From Oceaniovalibus sp. ACAM 378 (GTDB lineage: Bacteria > Pseudomonadota > Alphaproteobacteria > Rhodobacterales > Rhodobacteraceae): DNA of 64,000 nt. The DNA is taken from assembly GCF_008085915.1 (NCBI RefSeq), contig NZ_VSJK01000005.1:248001-312000 (forward strand), given 5' to 3'. The number at the start of each line of letters is the position of its first letter. Position 1 is the stretch's first letter. Below, piece by piece: positions 44,473 through 53,496 of this stretch. Both the position numbers and the translations under genes were made by a program. The notes under the pieces are model-generated. The model saw only the letters and a program-made list of their open reading frames with translations, was not told the DNA's origin and ran no database searches.

Positions 44473-45507
44473 TCACTCCGTGACAAATGCGGCCGGAAGA
44501 ACCCGCCCGCCCTGATCCAGCCAATCGGGGACCGGCAGCCCCTTTTCCCGCAGGAAATCGGGGTTGAACAGTTTGCTTTGATACCGGGTGCCATAGTCGC
44601 ACAGAATGGTGACAATCGTGTGCCCCGGTCCCATCTCGCGGGCCATGCGCATCGCGCCGGCCACGTTGATGCCCGACGATCCGCCAACACACAGCCCTTC
44701 GTCGGTCAAAAGGTCAAACACCACCGGCAATGCCTCGGCGTCGGGGATGTTATAGGACATGTCGGGGGTGAATCCCTCAAGGTTGGCGGTGATCCGCCCC
44801 TGCCCGATGCCTTCGGTGATGGACCCGCCGTTGGATTTCAATTCACCCGTGGTATAGAAGGAATGCAGCGCGGCGCCGTCCGGATCGGCGAGCGCAACCT
44901 TGACGCCTTTGGGCTGCAACACTTGTGCCACCCCGGCCAGCGTACCACCCGACCCGACCGCGCAGATGAACCCATCCACCTTGCCACCGGTCTGGTCCCA
45001 GATTTCGGGGCCGGTGGTTTCGATATGCGCCTGACGGTTTGCCGTATTGTCGAACTGTTGTGCCCAGATCGCGCCGGCGGGTTCCGTTTCTGCCAATTTC
45101 GCGGCCAACCGTTCGGAATAATGAATATAGTTATTCGGGTTGCGATATGGCGCGGCGGGCACCTGCACCAGTTCGGCCCCGGCAAGGCGCAGCATGTCCT
45201 TTTTTTCCTGACTCTGGGTTTCCGGGATCACGATCACCGTGCGAAACCCCATTGAAGCACCGACCAGCGCCAGCCCGATACCGGTATTGCCTGCCGTGCC
45301 CTCGACGATCGTGCCGCCGGGTTTTAACGTACCGCGCGCCACTGCATCGCGGATGATGAACAGCGCCGCGCGATCCTTGACCGACTGGCCGGGATTCATG
45401 AATTCGGCCTTGCCCAGAATTTCGCAGCCCGTCGCATCGGACGGCCCGTTCAGACGGATAAGGGGGGTGTTGCCGATGGCGGCAGCCAGGTCACGGTGGA
45501 TGGTCAT
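44473..45507 (-). CDS. cysK: Cysteine synthase A (O-acetylserine sulfhydrylase)
   Basis: A 344-residue PLP enzyme. NTPLIRLNGPSDATG, then FMNPGQSVKDRAALFIIRDA with the PLP-binding Lys, VEGTAGNTGIGLAL (substrate loop), GSGGTLAG (phosphate loop) and PCDYGTRY-like C-terminus (ILCDYGTRYQSKLF). Makes cysteine from O-acetylserine and sulfide. It follows trgB and trgA in the order known from Rhodobacter sphaeroides, where cysK and trgAB contribute to tellurite resistance. Confidence 0.9.
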   Translation of the reverse strand: MTIHRDLAAAIGNTPLIRLNGPSDATGCEILGKAEFMNPGQSVKDRAALFIIRDAVARGTLKPGGTIVEGTAGNTGIGLALVGASMGFRTVIVIPETQSQEKKDMLRLAGAELVQVPAAPYRNPNNYIHYSERLAAKLAETEPAGAIWAQQFDNTANRQAHIETTGPEIWDQTGGKVDGFICAVGSGGTLAGVAQVLQPKGVKVALADPDGAALHSFYTTGELKSNGGSITEGIGQGRITANLEGFTPDMSYNIPDAEALPVVFDLLTDEGLCVGGSSGINVAGAMRMAREMGPGHTIVTILCDYGTRYQSKLFNPDFLREKGLPVPDWLDQGGRVLPAAFVTE

Positions 45508-45559
45508 GGGATATCCTTCGGCAGTTGCCGGACCTTACTAGTACCGCGCCGCGCCGGAC

Positions 45560-46684
45560 TCAAGCAAAGCCGCCCGCCGCCCGCCGCCGGTCCAGCCACA
45601 AAGCCGAGAGGATCAGCGGCGAGTTTTCGACCTCGCCACTGTCGATCAGGGCCATGAGATCGGCAAAAGGCAGGACGTGGGTGCGGATATCCTCGTGTTC
45701 TGCGGCCAGCCCGCCCTGCCCCATTGTCAGATGAGGAAGGTCGCACAGGCCTATGAAACTGAACAGATATTCGCTCAGCGCGCCGGGACTTGGATAATGC
45801 GAGGCAATCGGCAGCAACTGTTGCAGGATAATTCCCGCTTCTTCCTCTGCCTCGCGCCGCGCCGCCGCATCGGGAGTTTCGCCGGGGTCGATCCGGCCTG
45901 CAACCGCCTCCAGACACCATGGCAATGGATCACCGCGCATCAGCGGACCAAAACGGAATTGTTCGACCAGCAGAACCCGGTCGCGCACCGGATCATAGGG
46001 CAGCAGTGTTACCGCATCACCACTGTGCAGCCCGGCACGGGTCATCGTGCCGCTTTGTGATCCATCGAAATGGGTGTGGGTCAGATCGGTTTCATCAAGC
46101 GCAAAGAAATGCACATAGGGTCGCCGTCTGTCGGCGATCCTCACGTCGTCCCGTCCGAAGCCCCGCCGCACAAGCACCGGCGAAGGCTGCGCCGCCGCGC
46201 GCAGGGCCGAATCCGCCCGCACCCGGATCATCGGCATGCGAAACCGTAATTCGGCCCCGGAGACCGTTCCGAACATCGTCATCACCTCGGTGGCGGCGGC
46301 ACGGGTCATCGGACCCCATTGCGCCTGCCAGTCGGACAAGTCCCAGGCAATGTCGCTGCTCCCCACCGGTTCGCCGGGCAAATAGACCGTCGCAGCCAAT
46401 GCGCCGCGATCGGTCTCAACCGTTGCATGGCCCGGCACATATCCGAACCCCTGTTCATAGAAATGCAGGCGCGCCAGAGCGGAGTCGGGAACATCGCGCA
46501 ATAGCACCCCATGCGCCGCCACCCCGAGCCCCAGAACCGGAAAATCGCCCCCCGTGGCGCGCCAGATACCATGGCCGGGCAAGACCGCCGGTTCGCCCGC
46601 AATATCGCACCCCGCCACCAGCCCGCGCAAAGCATCGTCCAACAGCGTTCCGAACAGAAACAGATCGCTCACATGGGTTTCCAT
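45560..46684 (-). CDS. trgB: TrgB-like gamma-glutamylcyclotransferase-fold plus NUDIX hydrolase
   Basis: A 374-residue two-domain protein. The N-terminal part (DLFLFGTLLDDALRGLVAG) is a GGCT/AIG2-like domain; the C-terminal part has the NUDIX box GRIDPGETPDAAARREAEEE AGI, meeting GX5EX7REUXEEXGU, typical of ADP-ribose pyrophosphatases. By position and domain pair it matches TrgB of the Rhodobacter sphaeroides tellurite locus. The start at 46684 (METHVSDLFLFG) overlaps trgA by 16 bases. Confidence 0.85.
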   Translation of the reverse strand: METHVSDLFLFGTLLDDALRGLVAGCDIAGEPAVLPGHGIWRATGGDFPVLGLGVAAHGVLLRDVPDSALARLHFYEQGFGYVPGHATVETDRGALAATVYLPGEPVGSSDIAWDLSDWQAQWGPMTRAAATEVMTMFGTVSGAELRFRMPMIRVRADSALRAAAQPSPVLVRRGFGRDDVRIADRRRPYVHFFALDETDLTHTHFDGSQSGTMTRAGLHSGDAVTLLPYDPVRDRVLLVEQFRFGPLMRGDPLPWCLEAVAGRIDPGETPDAAARREAEEEAGIILQQLLPIASHYPSPGALSEYLFSFIGLCDLPHLTMGQGGLAAEHEDIRTHVLPFADLMALIDSGEVENSPLILSALWLDRRRAAGGFA

Positions 46685-47127
46685 TTGGTGCGCTGCCCGA
46701 TCCATTCCGTGACCAGCCCACAGAACACCGCCCCGACCGCCAGCGACGCCGCGGCATTGTTGCCCGGTATATAGGCCGCAAAATCAATCATCAGGCGGAC
46801 CATCGCCTCCAACGCCTCGGTCGGATCATCATAGTACAGATCAAGCGAGCGATTGATCATTTCCCGCCCGCCCCAAAACAGCAGAACCCAGAACAGCGTC
46901 GCCACCGCCGCAGTCAGGCCATAAGCGACACCAAAGCCATAGCCTTCGCCCGCCCGCCGGCCCACAAGGCGCCACCCCATCAAAAATGCGACGGCCGCAT
47001 TCACCACACCAAAGGTGATCGGAATACTGTCGCCATAAGGAATGTTGGGAATCACCAATCCGGTGACGAAAAACGCCAGCCCTGCAAACAGAATGCCGGC
47101 GATGATCTTTGCTGCGGTGGGATACAT
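46669..47127 (-). CDS. trgA: TrgA-family membrane protein
   Basis: A 152-residue inner-membrane protein with four helices (KIIAGILFAGLAFFVTGLVI, AVAFLMGWRLVG, YGLTAAVATLFWVLLFWGG, ASLAVGAVFCGLVTEWI). It resembles TrgA, described in the tellurite-resistance locus of Rhodobacter sphaeroides, and heads a trgA-trgB-cysK operon. The biochemical activity is not established. Confidence 0.8.
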   Translation of the reverse strand: MYPTAAKIIAGILFAGLAFFVTGLVIPNIPYGDSIPITFGVVNAAVAFLMGWRLVGRRAGEGYGFGVAYGLTAAVATLFWVLLFWGGREMINRSLDLYYDDPTEALEAMVRLMIDFAAYIPGNNAAASLAVGAVFCGLVTEWIGQRTKWKPM

Positions 47128-47131
47128 GAAT

Positions 47132-48346
47132 TCAGGCGGGCCTTGTCACAGTGATCTGCGTCACGTCACAGTTTCCGCTGTCAAACGTCGCCGCGCAAGA
47201 CAGAAGATAGAAATTCCACATTCGCCGAAATCTTTCATCAAATCCCAGAGCCCGGACTTCCTCCCAACGGTCGTTGAACGTTTCGTGCCAGCGCTTAAGG
47301 GTCTGCGCATAACTGTCGCCGAATTCGATGCTGTGCTTGACGACAAGCCCGGCCTTTTCCACCTCTGCACGCAACGCACCGGGGCTGGGCAACATGCCGC
47401 CGGGAAATATGTATTTCTGTATGAAATCAATAGTCTGACGGTATGCTTCCCATCGCTTTTCCTGCACAGTGATGATCTGCAGCGTCGCCATGCCTCCGGG
47501 TTTCAAGCGGGCGCGCAGGGTGCTGAAATAGACCGGCCAGTATTTTTCGCCCACGGCCTCGAACATCTCGATGCTGGCGATGCCATCGTACAATCCTTGT
47601 TCGTCGCGATAATCCTGCAACTTGATCTCCACCCGGTCGGCCAGCCCGGCCCGCGCGATCCGCTCAACCGCAAAGGCATATTGCGCCCGGCTGATTGTCA
47701 GACACGTCACCCGCAACCCCCGTTCGCGCGCGGCATATTCCGCGAATCCCCCCCAGCCACAGCCGATTTCCAGAACGTGGTCGCCGGGCCGCGCGCCCAT
47801 CTCATCGACCATGCTGGCGTATTTCGCCAGTTGCGCCGCCTCAAGCGGTTCTTGCCCGGTGGTGAACTTGGCGCTGGAATAGGTCATCGTATCGTCCAGC
47901 CACAGACCATAGAAATCATTCCCCAGATCATAATGGGCTGCGATGTTTTTCTGCGCCTGAGCGCGCGAATTGCCCAGCCACCAGAACCGCAAACGTTCGT
48001 AAAACCGTACCAGCCCCATGCCCGGAAAACTGTCGTACATTTCCCAATTGTCGGCGTGTACCAGATCCATAAACCCCTGAAGGTCGGGCGTGGACCACCA
48101 TTCATCCAGATAAGCCTCGCAAAATCCCAAATCGCCTTCGCGGATCAGGCGGGCAAATATATCCGGGTTGTGAATGCGCAATTCGGCCACCGGATTGGCG
48201 GTCTTTGTCCCCGTTGCGCGAAACCGCCGCCCGTCGGGCAGCACGAAATCCAACTGTCCATTGTGCATCGAACTGGCCATTTGGAACACCTGCGCGAAAT
48301 AGCGCGGCAATTTCTCCTGCCCCGTGACACCTGTCAGAATTTCCAT
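47132..48346 (-). CDS. cfa: Cyclopropane-fatty-acyl-phospholipid synthase
   Basis: A 404-residue Mycolic_acid_syn/CFA-synthase family methyltransferase. SAM motif I is VLEIGCGWGGFAEYAARERG, with NIAAHYDLGNDFYGLWLD and YTSAKF-like MTYSSAKF upstream and YIFPGGMLPSPGAL near the end. It converts unsaturated phospholipid chains to cyclopropane fatty acids. I chose the ATG at 48346, which gives the usual family length; upstream codons are low-complexity. It lies immediately before trgA on the same strand. Confidence 0.85.
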   Translation of the reverse strand: MEILTGVTGQEKLPRYFAQVFQMASSMHNGQLDFVLPDGRRFRATGTKTANPVAELRIHNPDIFARLIREGDLGFCEAYLDEWWSTPDLQGFMDLVHADNWEMYDSFPGMGLVRFYERLRFWWLGNSRAQAQKNIAAHYDLGNDFYGLWLDDTMTYSSAKFTTGQEPLEAAQLAKYASMVDEMGARPGDHVLEIGCGWGGFAEYAARERGLRVTCLTISRAQYAFAVERIARAGLADRVEIKLQDYRDEQGLYDGIASIEMFEAVGEKYWPVYFSTLRARLKPGGMATLQIITVQEKRWEAYRQTIDFIQKYIFPGGMLPSPGALRAEVEKAGLVVKHSIEFGDSYAQTLKRWHETFNDRWEEVRALGFDERFRRMWNFYLLSCAATFDSGNCDVTQITVTRPA

Positions 48347-48714
48347 CACCTCGCCCCTCTCACCCTGCACCGGCAATCGCCCGTCCTGGCCAGAATACTC
48401 ATTTCTTTTGCGGTTTGGATCAAAAAGATGCGGCGTCATCCAGATGCGTATATTTCCCGAACCAGCGGTGTCCCGCGCGGGGGAATCCCCCGGGGTTTCG
48501 CACGCAGGGCCATGCAGAGCAGTGTCGCCCATCGCAACATCCGCCGTCCGCGCGTTGCTCCGGTCAGGTGTTCAAAAAACGCAAGTCCGGCGAGCTCGGG
48601 AGTGGCGAACGCCCGGAATTGCGCCCGGACGAATTGGCAGTCGAGCGTCATGGAGCAAGGGGGTGCCACATTCTCCGACCGCGTCAATGGGGTGAGTAAA
48701 GGCGCCTCCGGCGG

Positions 48715-48784
48715 GAGTATTTAGGCAAAAGAGAAGCCCGGCGGCAGTCCGTCTTTCGTCGGCTTCTTCTTTGTAAAAATACTC
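48715..48784. repeat. Inverted repeat with GAGTATTT arms (Rhodobacterales-type intergenic element)
   Basis: Left arm gagtatttaggcaaaagaga..agcc (48715-48738) and right arm ggcttcttctttgtaaaaatactc (48761-48784) form an imperfect 24-base-pair hairpin. The preceding ggcgcctccggcgggagtattt is a sequence I know to recur between genes in this order. Probably a mobile or RNA-structured intergenic repeat and part of the 3' end of the BCCT transcript. Confidence 0.6.
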
Positions 48785-48788
48785 AAAG

Positions 48789-48818
48789 AAAACGGCGCAC
48801 AATCAGGCGCGCCGTTTC
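48789..48818 (-). terminator. Rho-independent terminator of the BCCT gene
   Basis: On the minus strand AAACGGCGC, loop of ten bases (GCCTGATTGT), GCGCCGTTT, followed by TCTTTG. It begins some 20 bases after the BCCT stop codon. Confidence 0.75.
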
Positions 48819-48836
48819 GGTTTTCGCGGGTGGAAT

Positions 48837-50477
48837 TCAGCGTTTGGCGTGTTCGCTCGCCAGACCTTTCCAGATGCAATAACACATGGCCAGAAGGACC
48901 ACGGTGAACAGCAGCCCGGTTGAGATCACCATCGACTGGAGCGCCGCGAGGCCACCGCCGATCAACAGCGCAATCGCCACGGCGCCCTCGAAGATACACC
49001 AGAACACCCGCTGGGGTGCCGGTGCGTCCACCTTGCCGCCTGCCGTGATCGTATCGATCACCAGCGAACCGGAGTCCGACGAGGTCACGAAGAACACGAT
49101 CACCAGCAAGATGCCGATGAACGAGGTGATCGACGCCAGCGGCAGTTCTCCCAGCACCTTGAACAGTTGCAGCGACAATTCGGCTTCCTGTGCTCCGGGG
49201 AAGTTGTCGGCAATCACCTGATGGATCGCAGTTCCGCCAAAGATCGACATCCACATCACACAGACCATCGACGGGATCAGCAGCACGCAGATGATGAATT
49301 CGCGCACCGTGCGGCCACGCGACACGCGGGCGATGAACATGCCGACGAAAGGTGACCAGCTGATCCACCACGCCCAATAGAAGGCCGTCCAGCCTTGGGA
49401 AAAGTTCACGTCCTCACGGCCGAAAGGGTTCGCAAGTTGCGGCAGGTATTGGAAATAGGCGACCAGGCTGTCCCAGAAAAAGTTGATCAGGAAGGCCGTG
49501 GGCCCAACGATCAGGGTAAACAGCGCCAGCAGCCCGGCCAGCCCCATGTTGATCTCGCTCAGGATCTTGACCCCTCCGTCAAGCCCGCGCAGCACCGAAA
49601 TCAGTGCCACTGCGGTGATTGCAGTGATCAGAATGACCTTGGTGGTGTTGCCGATCGGGACACCGAACAATTCGTTCAGGCCGGCATTCGCCTGTGTCGC
49701 GCCAAGACCCAGCGATGTGGCCAGACCGAACAGCGTGGCAAAGACCGCAATGATGTCGATGACATGACCCCACCAACCCCAGACCCGTTCGCCGAAGATC
49801 GGATAGAAAGCGCTGCGGATGGTCAGCGGCAGGCCTTTGTTGAAGGTGAACAGCGCAAGCGCAAGCCCGACGGTCGCATAGATCGCCCAAGGGTGAAGCC
49901 CCCAATGGTAAATCGTCGCAGCCATTCCCAGTCGCACGGACCCTGCCTGATCACCTGACGCGGCCCCCAGCGGTGCCCAGTCGGTGCGAATTCCGTTCTC
50001 GGAGGTAACCTCGCCCAGGGATGTCGAGAAGTGGGTCAGCGGTTCGGACACACCATAGAACATCAGACCGATGCCCATTCCGGCGGCAAAAAGCATCGCG
50101 AACCAGCCCGTATAGGAGTAATCAGGCGTCGCCTCGGACCCGCCCAGCCGGACCGAACCATAGGGTGTGACGATCAACACAAGCATAAAGACCACGACCA
50201 GATCGGCCGCGCCGATCAGGAACCAGGCAAAATTGTGGGTGGTAAAGTTGAACATCGCCGAAAAGACCGAACTGGCCTGTTCCGGCAGCGCGATTGTATA
50301 AAAGACGAATGCGATGATCGAGGCAGCCGAGATCGCGAAGACCGGGTTATGAATGTCGAAGGGCACGCCCAATGCGCGCCCATCGACGTTGCTCTGACCG
50401 ATCTCGAAATCGGTGTCGATCAGTGTCGTCTGTCCCTCGGGCTCTGGAATGCCCGGTGATGATGTGGTGTCGGCCAC
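48837..50477 (-). CDS. BCCT-family transporter
   Basis: A 546-residue, twelve-helix betaine/choline/carnitine transporter. Landmarks YTGWFAMLFAAGMGIGLMFY (unwound TM3 Gly motif), GLHPWAIYATVGLALALFTF and YWAWWISWSPFVGMFIARVS (aromatic substrate-box helix). These transport betaine-like osmolytes with Na+ or H+. It sits 225 bases downstream of an acrylyl-CoA reductase gene on the same strand, a setting that fits DMSP or betaine use in Roseobacter relatives. No DMSP lyase is in the window. Confidence 0.85.
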   Translation of the reverse strand: MADTTSSPGIPEPEGQTTLIDTDFEIGQSNVDGRALGVPFDIHNPVFAISAASIIAFVFYTIALPEQASSVFSAMFNFTTHNFAWFLIGAADLVVVFMLVLIVTPYGSVRLGGSEATPDYSYTGWFAMLFAAGMGIGLMFYGVSEPLTHFSTSLGEVTSENGIRTDWAPLGAASGDQAGSVRLGMAATIYHWGLHPWAIYATVGLALALFTFNKGLPLTIRSAFYPIFGERVWGWWGHVIDIIAVFATLFGLATSLGLGATQANAGLNELFGVPIGNTTKVILITAITAVALISVLRGLDGGVKILSEINMGLAGLLALFTLIVGPTAFLINFFWDSLVAYFQYLPQLANPFGREDVNFSQGWTAFYWAWWISWSPFVGMFIARVSRGRTVREFIICVLLIPSMVCVMWMSIFGGTAIHQVIADNFPGAQEAELSLQLFKVLGELPLASITSFIGILLVIVFFVTSSDSGSLVIDTITAGGKVDAPAPQRVFWCIFEGAVAIALLIGGGLAALQSMVISTGLLFTVVLLAMCYCIWKGLASEHAKR

Positions 50478-50702
50478 TTTGCGTGTCCCCTTTTTTATTC
50501 TGGTTCATGCCGCGCCGGAGATTCGGGCGGATGCATTCCCTGCGCCACCAAGTTGCTCTCACAAGGACTGCGAGAGCGACCAACGGCGGTTCTTCCGAAG
50601 AGGCTGCGACATTTGCGACGGTCGCAACCCATAGTGTATCACACTGTAGGAGTCACCCGTTCACACAGATTTGAAGAACCGGCCGGGGCCGAACGCCCGC
50701 GA

Positions 50703-51692
50703 TCAGGCGTTCACATCCACCACCACCCGGCCCTTGACCTCGCCTTTCAGGATCGCCGCGCCGAGGGCAGGCAGGTCGCCGAGGGAGGCGGGTACGATCA
50801 TGGCTTCAAGCTTGTCCAGCGGCAGATCGCGGGCGATCCTATCCCAGGCGCGGACCCGGTTTTCATAGGGCTGCATCACGGAATCGATCCCCAGAAGGTT
50901 GACGCCGCGCAACAGGAAAGGAATGACCGTGGCGGGCAGAGCAGCGCCCCCGGCCAGACCGATCGCCGCAACAGATCCACCATAGCACATCTGCCCCAGG
51001 ACCCGCGCCAGCATCGCGCCGCCCACGGCATCGATGCAACCAGCCCATGTTTCAGCTTCAAGCGGGCGTTTGACCGTTTCGGCCAGATCTTCGCGCGGCA
51101 CGATCCGCCCGGCGCCAAGCCCGGTCAGATATTCCGCCGTCTCGGGCCGCCCGGTGACTGCCGCGACCCGGTGCCCCAATGCGGCCAGCAGCGCGACCGC
51201 CACCGATCCAACACCCCCCGCAGCACCGGTCACCAGAACCTCGCCCTTGCCGGATTGCAGCCCGTGATCCTCAAGCGCCATCACCGCCAGCATTGCTGTG
51301 AACCCGGCCGTGCCCACTGCCATAGCCATGCGGCTGTCCAACCCGTCGGGCAGAGGGACAAGCCAATCGGCCTTGACGCGCGCCCGCGTTGCGTGGCCGC
51401 CCCAATGGGCCTCGCCGACCCGCCAACCGGTCAGCACCACCTTGTCACCGGGGGTATAACGCGGGTCGTCCGATGTCTCGACCGTGCCGGCAAAATCGAT
51501 GCCCGGCACATGGGGATAGGTGCGGACCAATCCGCCCCCCGGGCCGATGCACAGCCCATCCTTATAGTTCACCGTGGAATATTCGACGGCCACAGTCACA
51601 TCGCCGTCGGGCAGACGGGTATCCTCCAGCCGTTGTACCGAGGCTGTGGTCTTGCCGTCAGCGTCCTTTTCAACAAGCAGTGCCTTGAACAT
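50703..51692 (-). CDS. acuI: AcuI/YhdH-type quinone oxidoreductase (acrylyl-CoA reductase-like)
   Basis: A 329-residue zinc-independent MDR protein. VEYSTVNYKDGLCIGPGGGL, HVPGIDFAGTVETSDDPRY and VLVTGAAGGVGSVAVALLA, typical of AcuI/YhdH. AcuI reduces acrylyl-CoA to propionyl-CoA and protects against acrylate from DMSP breakdown. It precedes the BCCT gene. The symbol is by family resemblance; the substrate is not proven. Confidence 0.75.
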   Translation of the reverse strand: MFKALLVEKDADGKTTASVQRLEDTRLPDGDVTVAVEYSTVNYKDGLCIGPGGGLVRTYPHVPGIDFAGTVETSDDPRYTPGDKVVLTGWRVGEAHWGGHATRARVKADWLVPLPDGLDSRMAMAVGTAGFTAMLAVMALEDHGLQSGKGEVLVTGAAGGVGSVAVALLAALGHRVAAVTGRPETAEYLTGLGAGRIVPREDLAETVKRPLEAETWAGCIDAVGGAMLARVLGQMCYGGSVAAIGLAGGAALPATVIPFLLRGVNLLGIDSVMQPYENRVRAWDRIARDLPLDKLEAMIVPASLGDLPALGAAILKGEVKGRVVVDVNA

Positions 51693-51844
51693 CTTGATTC
51701 CCTTCAGTTTATCGGATCATGTCGGCGGATATTACCGGCGGCGCTGGGCACCGCTTTCGATATTGCTTTGCGTATTGGTGTGGCCTGCTGCCAGCGGGCA
51801 GTGCGCGCCATCATGCGGCAGGTTCCGGCCGCATCATGTGCCGT

Positions 51845-52549
51845 TCATTTGCCCGGGCCGGACCAGTCGATGGCGCAGATCTCGGCAGATTTGCCGCCGA
51901 AATCCCACACCCGGCCATAGTCACGGACCCGGCTTTTCAGCCCGGTCGCCGCGATGATGTCGGGGCCCATCCAGTATTTCGAGTTGCTGATCATCACCGG
52001 ATGATCGGGCGACTTGCCGGTCAACATTTCGATCTCGCCCTGAATCTTGCGTCCGATCGTAATGCTGCGCCGCTTGCCCTCACGCTCGATCAGGACGTTT
52101 TCACGTTCGGCGCCAATGATCTCGCTGACCAGCATGGTGAACAGTCCGGTTGTACCGCCTGCCGCGCCGGACAGAATTTTCAGCAGCCCGTCATATGCCT
52201 TTTGTGATGCGTTTTCATCGATGTACGCGGCGACCTTCCAGTTGCCTTCGGCCATGCGGCCCGGAATGTCGACCAGCAGACCGATGTTGAGACCGTCCAG
52301 AGGCTCGCCCTCGAAATGGCCCTTGTCCACGGCGATTGCCATCCAGGTGTGGCAGTGGCCTTCGGTCGGAGGATGGGCGCCCAGTGACACGACGCAGGGG
52401 CAGAATACGGCACAGGAACAGTTCAGGAATAATTCGCCCTGCATGCGCCATTCGGTCGACTGCATCTTGCGGCGCGCCGGATTATTCACCTCTTGTACGT
52501 TTCGGTCGCGCGTTGCGACCCCGTCGGACGTTTCGCGTTCTGTCGCCAT
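51845..52549 (-). CDS. DUF1326 domain-containing protein
   Basis: A 234-residue protein. The DUF1326 signature FLNCSCAVFCPCVVSLGAHP (cysteine-rich, potential metal site) is followed by GHCHTWMAIAVDKGHFEG and LNIGLLVDIPGRMAEGNWK. Function unknown; the family is usually next to DUF2182. I chose the ATG at 52549, with GGAGG five bases upstream; a second ATG at 52561 overlaps the DUF2182 stop (TGATG). Part of a two-gene unit. Confidence 0.8.
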   Translation of the reverse strand: MATERETSDGVATRDRNVQEVNNPARRKMQSTEWRMQGELFLNCSCAVFCPCVVSLGAHPPTEGHCHTWMAIAVDKGHFEGEPLDGLNIGLLVDIPGRMAEGNWKVAAYIDENASQKAYDGLLKILSGAAGGTTGLFTMLVSEIIGAERENVLIEREGKRRSITIGRKIQGEIEMLTGKSPDHPVMISNSKYWMGPDIIAATGLKSRVRDYGRVWDFGGKSAEICAIDWSGPGK

Positions 52550-52560
52550 GTCATCCTCCA

Positions 52561-53313
52561 TCAAATCATCGCGCGGGCCGTCACGACCGCCCCGCCCAGC
52601 ATCAAGACCACGCCACCCGGGCGCATCACCCGCCGCCCGACATCGGGCAGTTTTTCCAGCACCATGAACAGGGTGGCCAGCCCCATCCATAGCAGACTCA
52701 TCACCCCGCCGACAAAGCCCAGAACCATGAACCCCCAGCAACAGCCGACACAGAACACGCCCAGCCCAAGCCCCATGCGCAGCCCGCCGCCAAATCCCAG
52801 CCGCCAATGGCGAAGGAAATACACGGCAGGCGCGTGGCAGACGCCGTGGCACATCTCTTTCAGCCGGGTGAACTGGAACGCGCCGACAACGATCAGCAAC
52901 AGCCCGGCCACCGCTGTGGATGTGGCTGCCCCCATGATGTTGAGCACCCCTGCCCGCATCAGAGCCACCTGTACGAATGCGATCAGCAGAGCAAAGACCA
53001 CCCAAACCGCGAAATAGCCCAGAACAACACCCAGCCAACCCGCGCGGGTGCCGTTGGCCGATACCATCAGATCCTCATAGGCGCGCAGGGTCGGCACCAT
53101 GGTGGGCAGCATCATTGCCGCCATCATGATTGCCCACATGGGAAACAGGGTGCCGAAACGAACCATCGGCATCATGTTCATGCCCGTCATCCGACCGAAA
53201 ATATCGACGCCAGACATGCGTGCCATGGCGTACATCACCCACCAGGCGGCAAGGATCGCCGCGAAAAAGCCAAGCCACAGCAGGCTGCGCAAAGCGGGGG
53301 AGGTCAGGCGCAT
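52561..53313 (-). CDS. DUF2182 integral membrane protein
   Basis: A 250-residue membrane protein with about seven helices, rich in methionine and cysteine: MTGMNMMPMVRFGT, WAIMMAAMMLPTMVPTLRAY, CHGVCH and FCVGCCWGFMVLGF. DUF2182 proteins are predicted metal-binding; the Met/Cys pattern suggests copper. The stop overlaps the next ATG. Confidence 0.8.
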   Translation of the reverse strand: MRLTSPALRSLLWLGFFAAILAAWWVMYAMARMSGVDIFGRMTGMNMMPMVRFGTLFPMWAIMMAAMMLPTMVPTLRAYEDLMVSANGTRAGWLGVVLGYFAVWVVFALLIAFVQVALMRAGVLNIMGAATSTAVAGLLLIVVGAFQFTRLKEMCHGVCHAPAVYFLRHWRLGFGGGLRMGLGLGVFCVGCCWGFMVLGFVGGVMSLLWMGLATLFMVLEKLPDVGRRVMRPGGVVLMLGGAVVTARAMI

Positions 53314-53496
53314 GGCAGGCTCCGATCCGGATGGCCACAGTCTTTCCGCCCATGGACCGGCGAGTCAAACACTTCGTCCTCCGGCCTGCCCCGGGATCGG
53401 CCCGGCATGGGGCCAACAGGTGTTTTTGCTTGTCGCAGCGAACCTGCCCGACTAGCGTTCCTGAAACGTCACCGATGCTTTCACGGGAAGGAAGCC

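Larger units (their letters stand above)
48347..48836. other. Interval between cfa and BCCT genes
   Basis: 490 bases with no convincing gene. It contains, from right to left, the BCCT terminator (48789-48818), a 24-base imperfect inverted repeat (48715-48784) and, towards 48350-48420, AT-richer sequence that may hold the cfa promoter. Open frames across it are short and out of phase with codon bias. Confidence 0.6.

Noticed and set aside
48721-49377. 218-codon frame on the minus strand overlapping BCCT
   Set aside because: Different frame of the BCCT gene, Arg/His/Gly-rich and without domain.
52562-53038. Upstream extension of the DUF1326 frame
   Set aside because: Lies inside DUF2182 in another frame; the strong ribosome-binding site is at 52554-52558.
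52807-53496. Upstream extension of the orphan binding-protein frame
   Set aside because: Antisense to DUF2182; the signal peptide and ribosome-binding site fix the start at 53497.
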